Source: Pleurotus ostreatus/Saccharomyces cerevisiae fusant
Taxonomy: Eukaryota > Opisthokonta
DNA: 64,000 nt
Reading direction: 5' to 3'
NCBI GenBank assembly: GCA_024196135.1
Contig: JAMQCK010000064.1
Span: 41,365-105,364 of the forward strand
Positions 59,468 to 64,000 of the stretch are shown piece by piece (the stretch's first letter is position 1; every line of letters starts with the position of its first letter). A program made the position numbers and the translations under genes. The notes beneath the pieces were generated by a model that saw nothing but the letters and a program-made list of their open reading frames with translations, made no database searches and was not told the DNA's origin.

Positions 59468-61559
59468 TCAGTCCGTCGCTGCCTCTCCAGCCTCTACGAC
59501 ATCGCCCATCGTGCGCCCCGCCACGACAGCAGGTGCCTGCGCCGCCAACCCCTTCGGCTCTCCCGCCTGCTGCTGCTCCAGACTATCCTCCCTCGCCGGC
59601 GGCTGCACCGCCTCTGCATCCTCCGGCGTCAACCACTCCATCTCAATATCCACATCCACCAAATGCTCCCCAATCCCAATCGGAAAGTCCAGTTCCTTCC
59701 GCGTCAGATGCATCGTCGCCCTGCTCGGCGTGGTTCCGGGGCTCGGCGTGGTTCTCGAGCTCGGCGTGGTTCCTGCGCCCGGCGGCGGCTGCGGCATGTG
59801 GAAGGTCGGGATGAACCAGCACCAGCCCATGAAGATCTGGCCCATGTAGAGCTTGACGCGCACCTCGCGCCCGGCGTCCACGACGATGCCGCGCTCGCGC
59901 GCGTCGGCGGTCACGTCGAGCATGGAGTTGGCTTCGGAGCGGGGGATGTCGGCGCGGGCGGCGGTGGCGTCGGCGTCCTTGCCGTCGCCGCCGTCTTTCA
60001 GGCCCTGCAGGACTTTGCCCCAGGATGCGGCGGTCAGAGGGCGGAGAGCGTAGGTCGTTACACGCTCCTCCTTCCCTTCGCCCGACTTCGTGATTGCGTC
60101 CTCGCCTAGGATACCCATCCGCGCGAAGCTGCGCACCATCTTTCCCTTGTCCCACTTCCCATCCGCGAAGATCGAGCGAAGCTCATCGTCGCCCAGATGC
60201 TCTGACCCCGCGCGTCGCTCGCCGATGCTATTTCCACGAGTATGCCGCTCCCAGTCTTCGAGCGTCTTCACGAAGTCGTCATCGTAGCGCGCGAGCGATG
60301 CCCACACGCGACTGCTCGTCCCGTTCTTGGCGGCGGAGCCGACGCCAGCACGGTCGAGTAAAGCGTTCGCCGCGCGCGCGACGGTCAGCTTGACACCGGT
60401 CTCCTCGGTCATCCGAACGCGGATCTCTGTTATGCGTACGCGAGGAGGCGGTGCAGCTGGTGCGCCGAGTGGAGGCCATAGGTGCTTAGGTGCCTCATTC
60501 GACAGTAGTAGCGCCCAGTAGTAGAGCCAGCGCCGCTGAGATGGAATGCTAACACCCTGCTTGACTTTCTTGCCCGACTCAGCTGGCTTCATGCGCCGTG
60601 CAGTGTGCAGGTCCAGAACGCCCTTGAGCGAGTCGGTGAATGATTTGGGCGGCGCACTGGGATCAGTGGACTTCTCCGTGCTACTCTTGTCGGTCCCGTT
60701 CGGCGTCGCTGATGTTACAGAGGACGCGCCGCTGCTTGACCAATCCTTGACCTCTGAAGGTGTCGCGAGTTCTGATTCGGTGACGGCCTTAGACTCTTCG
60801 TTGTCACTGTCCACATCGTCTGGCACGACCTTCATGGTGTCATCGGCGCGTAGCTTGGCCCACTGCTGGGCGGTGTAGCTGCGTTCGAGCTCGGGAGCTG
60901 AAGGTTCCTTGTGCAGGGTGAGGAGGTATGCGCAGGCCATCGTTCCCGAGCGTCCTTTGCCAGCTGTGAATGCATCATAAGTATTGCATCGAGGGCGTTC
61001 GGCGAGGACATACCCTTGCAATGCAACACAGCAACCCTCTCCTTGGACCCATCCAGCCAAGCGCGTATCTCTCGTGCAACAAGGGGAAGGATAGCTAACG
61101 GTGGCGTGCTACATGTCCAATGAGCATACTTGTAATCACGACGCGTGAAGCTCACATACTGATGGTCGGGGAAGGGGAACCGGCTGACGCGGTTGTCGAA
61201 GTAGGATGCGTCGTATGAATTCTCGCGGAGGGGGCAGAAGTTGAATATCCAGTAGTTCTTTCCATGACGGTGTTCTGAACGCGAGTGATTAGATCGAGCT
61301 TGCATCGCGCGCAGATATCGAGGTGTGCACACCTAGGAACTTCTTCACGTCCTCCCTGGGATTGCGGTACCAGCCCTCCACGCCAGAGGCCGGGTAGCCC
61401 ATAATGATTACCTGGTCAGTCAGGTATACGAGATCTACACCCCGCGTGAGTACCGCGGTACAAAGGAGATCGCGCGCACGCACCGAGCTCAACATCGAGC
61501 TTCTTATCCTTGAAACGAGCTTTATTTCCTGACACAAGCCGGCGTACGTAGTCGGTCAT
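59468..61559 (-). CDS. PTEN-type phosphatidylinositol 3-phosphatase
   Basis: Five exons (61559-61484, 61434-61333, 61274-61160, 61108-61014, 60963-59468), 627 residues, against about 400 in human PTEN. N-terminal VRRLVSGNKARFKDKKLD and LVYLTDQVIIMGYPASGVE match the PTEN start. The P-loop HCKAGKGRSG carries the two Lys residues that make PTEN prefer 3-phosphoinositides. The family motif VSIPSQRRWLYYW appears only after an insertion of about 100 Ser/Asp/Glu-rich residues. A C2-like region follows (VRVKLYMGQIFMGWCWFIP), then Thr-Thr-Pro repeats and a Glu-rich tail. It should convert PI(3,4,5)P3 to PI(4,5)P2 at the plasma membrane. An intron splits the P-loop codon for Ala. Confidence 0.93.
59722..59773 (-). 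repeat. Coding tandem repeat GCTCGGCGTGGTTC
   Basis: Three copies of a 17-18 base unit, written on the plus strand as GCTCGGCGTGGTTC plus 3-4 variable bases; it encodes Thr-Thr-Pro-Ser units in the C-terminal part of the PTEN-type protein. Confidence 0.75.
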
Positions 61560-61921
61560 GATGGGGGGAGGTGGGAAGGTAGAGATCGAGGCGTTCAGAA
61601 TGACAGTCGACCGCGCTCACGGCGTCCAGCGCTTCCAGTTTCACTCCGCTGTGAGGTCACCGCTCAATGTGGCGGCGCCTCTATTTATAGGCCCGGTTCC
61701 TGTTGAGGCTCTGCCATTGTCCATGGTCAACCTCGTTAGAGCAGTAGAAGACGCGGCATACAATTGCTGTCGAGGCAAGCCGCTATGTGGAAGGCCAAGA
61801 TGCTCAGGCTGGGAAGGAAGCATGATGAATGGGGAACTCGGCAATAGCCGTAATGCACGTGGCCATAGTTGAACATCGCAGGTGACCTGCGGCCATCTTG
61901 TGGCTCTCTTGCTCCCTCACA
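61560..61921. promoter_or_regulatory. Divergent intergenic region
   Basis: Separates the PTEN-type gene from the thioesterase gene (ATGs 362 bases apart). No gene or TATA box in it that I can defend. Confidence 0.45.
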
Positions 61922-62482
61922 ATGGCCACTGAAGATCTCAGGACGCGGCGCAGGATTGACTACCCATACTTCCTGGAGTACCGGACACGATGGTCTGTCT
62001 TTCCGACCTCCCCTCGAAGTGATGCTGAGCGCGTGCAGGAGCGACAACGACCAATATGCCCATATGAACAATTCAATATACTACCACCTTTTCGACTCAA
62101 TCATCAATGCTTTCCTTGCTGAGAGATGTGGGATTGATCCCGCTTCAGCTCCCCTCATCGGCTTAGTCGTAAAGTCCCAATGCCAGGTAAGCGCAAGGTC
62201 CCCGTCCCAGCGATCTGAGAAGCCCACACCTCTACTTCATTTGCACAGTTCTTTCGCCCCGTAGGCTTCCCACAGGTGCTAGACCTGGGTATGCAGGTCA
62301 AGCACTTAGGACGTAGCTCAGTCGAGTACGAAGTGGGCGTCTTTGAGCAGGGGAAGGACGAGCCAGCCGCCGTCGGAGGCTACACGCACGTGTTTGTCGA
62401 CAGCGAGTCGCGAAAGAGTGCGGCGCTGTCGGCCGATCTGCGAGGAGGGTTGGAATCTGTGCGGCCGAAGTCGAAGCTTTGA
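61922..62482 (+). CDS. Hotdog-fold thioesterase, 4HBT-like
   Basis: Three exons (61922-61992, 62039-62186, 62249-62482), 150 residues, one hotdog domain. Family signature: YRTRWSDNDQYAHMNNSIYY, with the Asp of WSDNDQYAHMNN as catalytic acid, then FFRPVGFPQVLDLGMQVKHLGRS-type strand order and YEVGVFEQG, GGYTHVFVD. It resembles bacterial 4-hydroxybenzoyl-CoA thioesterase/YbgC-like enzymes and fungal cytosolic relatives that cleave acyl-CoA. No targeting signal is evident. Substrate unknown; the neighbouring genes give no hint. Confidence 0.9.
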
Positions 62483-62828
62483 TCGAGTTCCCCTTCGGGC
62501 CTTCCCCTCGCAAAGAGACTTTCTGCATTCAGTAACCCGACGTACAAGGATGCCCTGCGATCCAATCGTTGCCCGTCGTCGTCGTAAGCCCGATGAGTTG
62601 TCCATCGTACACAGCGGGCGGCGGGCAGGTCAGCGTCCGCGAGATGCCATGTCAGCGCTTACGGGACAGCCCTCGCGTGAGATTAAATTCGGCGCACCGG
62701 CTCACTCAGCCGGACCTTTCTCGCACATGCTTTAATCACTGCGATCTGCAGCTTGTATTCCCCCACATTTCGCATTCGAATCTTCGAATCCAGTACCTCA
62801 CTAGAGCTTTCTCTAACTTATACTCATC
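62483..62828. other. Intergenic, no gene seen
   Basis: 3' flank of the thioesterase gene and promoter of RIB1. Nothing further recognised. Confidence 0.5.
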
Positions 62829-64000
62829 ATGCACGACCACCCTGAGCTCGCCGCCGACGCCGCCCTACTCGACTTTCTTACAGGGCCTGCGAATCCCGCC
62901 GACATCCGCCGCCGACGCTCCCTACCGCGGCGCGACGCCGAGCTCGACCCCCTTCTGCTGGCCGCTGCCGCCTCAGTAGGCCCGCACGTCACACGAAACC
63001 ACTATGCACACGACTTCTTCCCTGGAGTTTCCCTCCCGCAAGCCGAAGGGGCTTGGGACTGGAGCAAGTGGAAGGGCGCGGAGACAACGGAGGAGGACGA
63101 AGAAAGGCCACGTCTGCGGTATGTGAGCAGACAAGCCCCCCGGAGTCAGCGCCTTGGTCTTGAGCAGGCAGAGCCACTACCCGACAACGCCGCTGCGACT
63201 GAGCAGACTCCGTCCGACGCGGAGGAGCTAAAAGCGGAGCTCAAGGCCGCTGGAGTCACCACCCCTCCCTCCACTGAGGACTTGCCTCCCGTCGAAGTCA
63301 AATGCATGGCCCGCACCCGCATCCCCACACCACACGGCCCCGCCTTCCTCCACCTCTACCACAACAACCGCGACAACAAGGAGCATCTCGCTCTCGTCAT
63401 CGACCCCGCCCAGCTCTCCGACGACCCTCCCTCCGTGCCACCCATCCGTTCCCGCTCCCTCGACGCCGTCTGGTCCCCCAATGAGACGCCCATGGACCGC
63501 ATCACCCGCGGCGCGTATGTTGGCCGCCTGTCCCCCTCCACCCAGACCCCATCCACCCCGGACTCGCATCACGCTGGGGACCATTCTACCGCCCCCGCCC
63601 CCCTCATCCGCATCCACTCCGAGTGCTTCACCGGCGAGACCGTCGGCAGCCAGCGCTGCGACTGCGGCGAGCAGCTCGACGAGGCCATCCGCCGCATCGC
63701 CCGCGCCGCCCGCGGCGCCGTCGTCTACCTCCGCCAGGAGGGCCGCGGCATCGGCCTCCTCAGCAAGCTCCGCGCCTACAACCTCCAGGACATCGGCCAC
63801 GACACCGTCGCCGCGAACCTCCTGCTCGGCCACCGCGCGGACGAGCGCGCGTACGACATCGCGGGCGCCATCCTGCGCGATCTCGGGCTCGCCGACGGCG
63901 TGCGCGTGCTCACGAACAACCCGGACAAGGTCGCGGCGCTCGAGTCGGAGGGCTTGCGCGTCGTCGAGCGCGTCCCGATGGTCCCGCGCAGCTGGCAGGC
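62829..64000 (+). CDS. RIB1: GTP cyclohydrolase II (riboflavin synthesis), 3' end missing
   Basis: Open from the ATG at 62829 through the window edge (390 codons), no intron seen. It opens the imidazole ring of GTP, the first step of riboflavin synthesis. The catalytic core starts late, near residue 245: HSECFTGETVGSQRCDCG with zinc ligands Cys266, Cys277 and Cys279, then VYLRQEGRGIGLLSKLRAY, NLQDIGHDTVAANLLLGH and the GTP-binding VLTNNPDKVAAL. The first 240 residues form a low-conservation extension with charged and Pro-rich parts, normal for fungal Rib1 but longer than in bacteria. The stop lies beyond 64000. Confidence 0.96.
   Translation, partial: MHDHPELAADAALLDFLTGPANPADIRRRRSLPRRDAELDPLLLAAAASVGPHVTRNHYAHDFFPGVSLPQAEGAWDWSKWKGAETTEEDEERPRLRYVSRQAPRSQRLGLEQAEPLPDNAAATEQTPSDAEELKAELKAAGVTTPPSTEDLPPVEVKCMARTRIPTPHGPAFLHLYHNNRDNKEHLALVIDPAQLSDDPPSVPPIRSRSLDAVWSPNETPMDRITRGAYVGRLSPSTQTPSTPDSHHAGDHSTAPAPLIRIHSECFTGETVGSQRCDCGEQLDEAIRRIARAARGAVVYLRQEGRGIGLLSKLRAYNLQDIGHDTVAANLLLGHRADERAYDIAGAILRDLGLADGVRVLTNNPDKVAALESEGLRVVERVPMVPRSWQ

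Noticed and set aside
59252..60109. 285-codon plus-strand open frame
   Set aside because: Antisense to the PTEN-type gene and PRE1 5' region; Arg/His-rich and without motifs.

Overview
The window is nuclear DNA from a filamentous basidiomycete, most likely an Agaricomycete. Almost every gene is cut by many introns of about 45-60 bases with GT(A/G)NGN donors, CTNAN-like branch points and YAG acceptors. Coding DNA is GC-rich, intergenic gaps are short, both strands are used evenly, and several families are typical of mushroom-forming fungi (multi-pass membrane protein, Kre9/Knh1-like GPI protein, F-box/LRR paralogs, CNH protein, intron-rich P450). Exon boundaries below were worked out by hand from splice signals; for each complete gene the exon lengths sum to an intact reading frame. 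Gene names rest on protein family features recognised by eye, not on a database search.

Layout. 1-16 kb: 3' part of a HAD phosphatase, an uncharacterised coiled-coil protein, an ACMSD-like amidohydrolase, a membrane protein, quinolinate phosphoribosyltransferase (NAD synthesis), a GPI-anchored wall protein, a Gemin2/SIP1-like snRNP assembly factor, a Lys-rich nuclear protein and a PH-CNH protein. 16-31 kb: a small repeat protein, a dual-specificity phosphatase, ARF1, exocyst SEC15, mitochondrial ribosomal protein bL31m, an enoyl-CoA hydratase family enzyme, a zinc alcohol dehydrogenase and exocyst SEC10. 31-51 kb: a 16-exon P450, a disordered KEN-box protein, RNA polymerase I largest subunit (RPA190), a Laa2-like clathrin-adaptor accessory protein, the Pol I initiation factor RRN11 and the clamp-loader subunit RFC1. 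51-64 kb: secreted LCL2, ribosome-assembly factor RIX1, two tandem F-box/LRR paralogs, proteasome subunit beta-4 (PRE1), a PTEN-type phosphatase, a hotdog thioesterase and the start of GTP cyclohydrolase II (RIB1).

Themes. Membrane traffic is well represented (ARF1, SEC15, SEC10, Laa2-like, PTEN, PH-CNH), as is ribosome production (RPA190, RRN11, RIX1). ACMSD-like and QPRT sit two genes apart and act, if the first assignment is right, on opposite sides of one kynurenine-pathway branch. I see no mobile element, CRISPR array, tRNA or rRNA gene. The main oddities are three microexons of 9-11 bases, a GC-AG intron, two minus-strand coding-like stretches with no complete gene around them, a strongly phosphorylatable KEN-box protein and a PTEN with a large insertion. 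I found no clear evidence of a wholly new multi-gene system.
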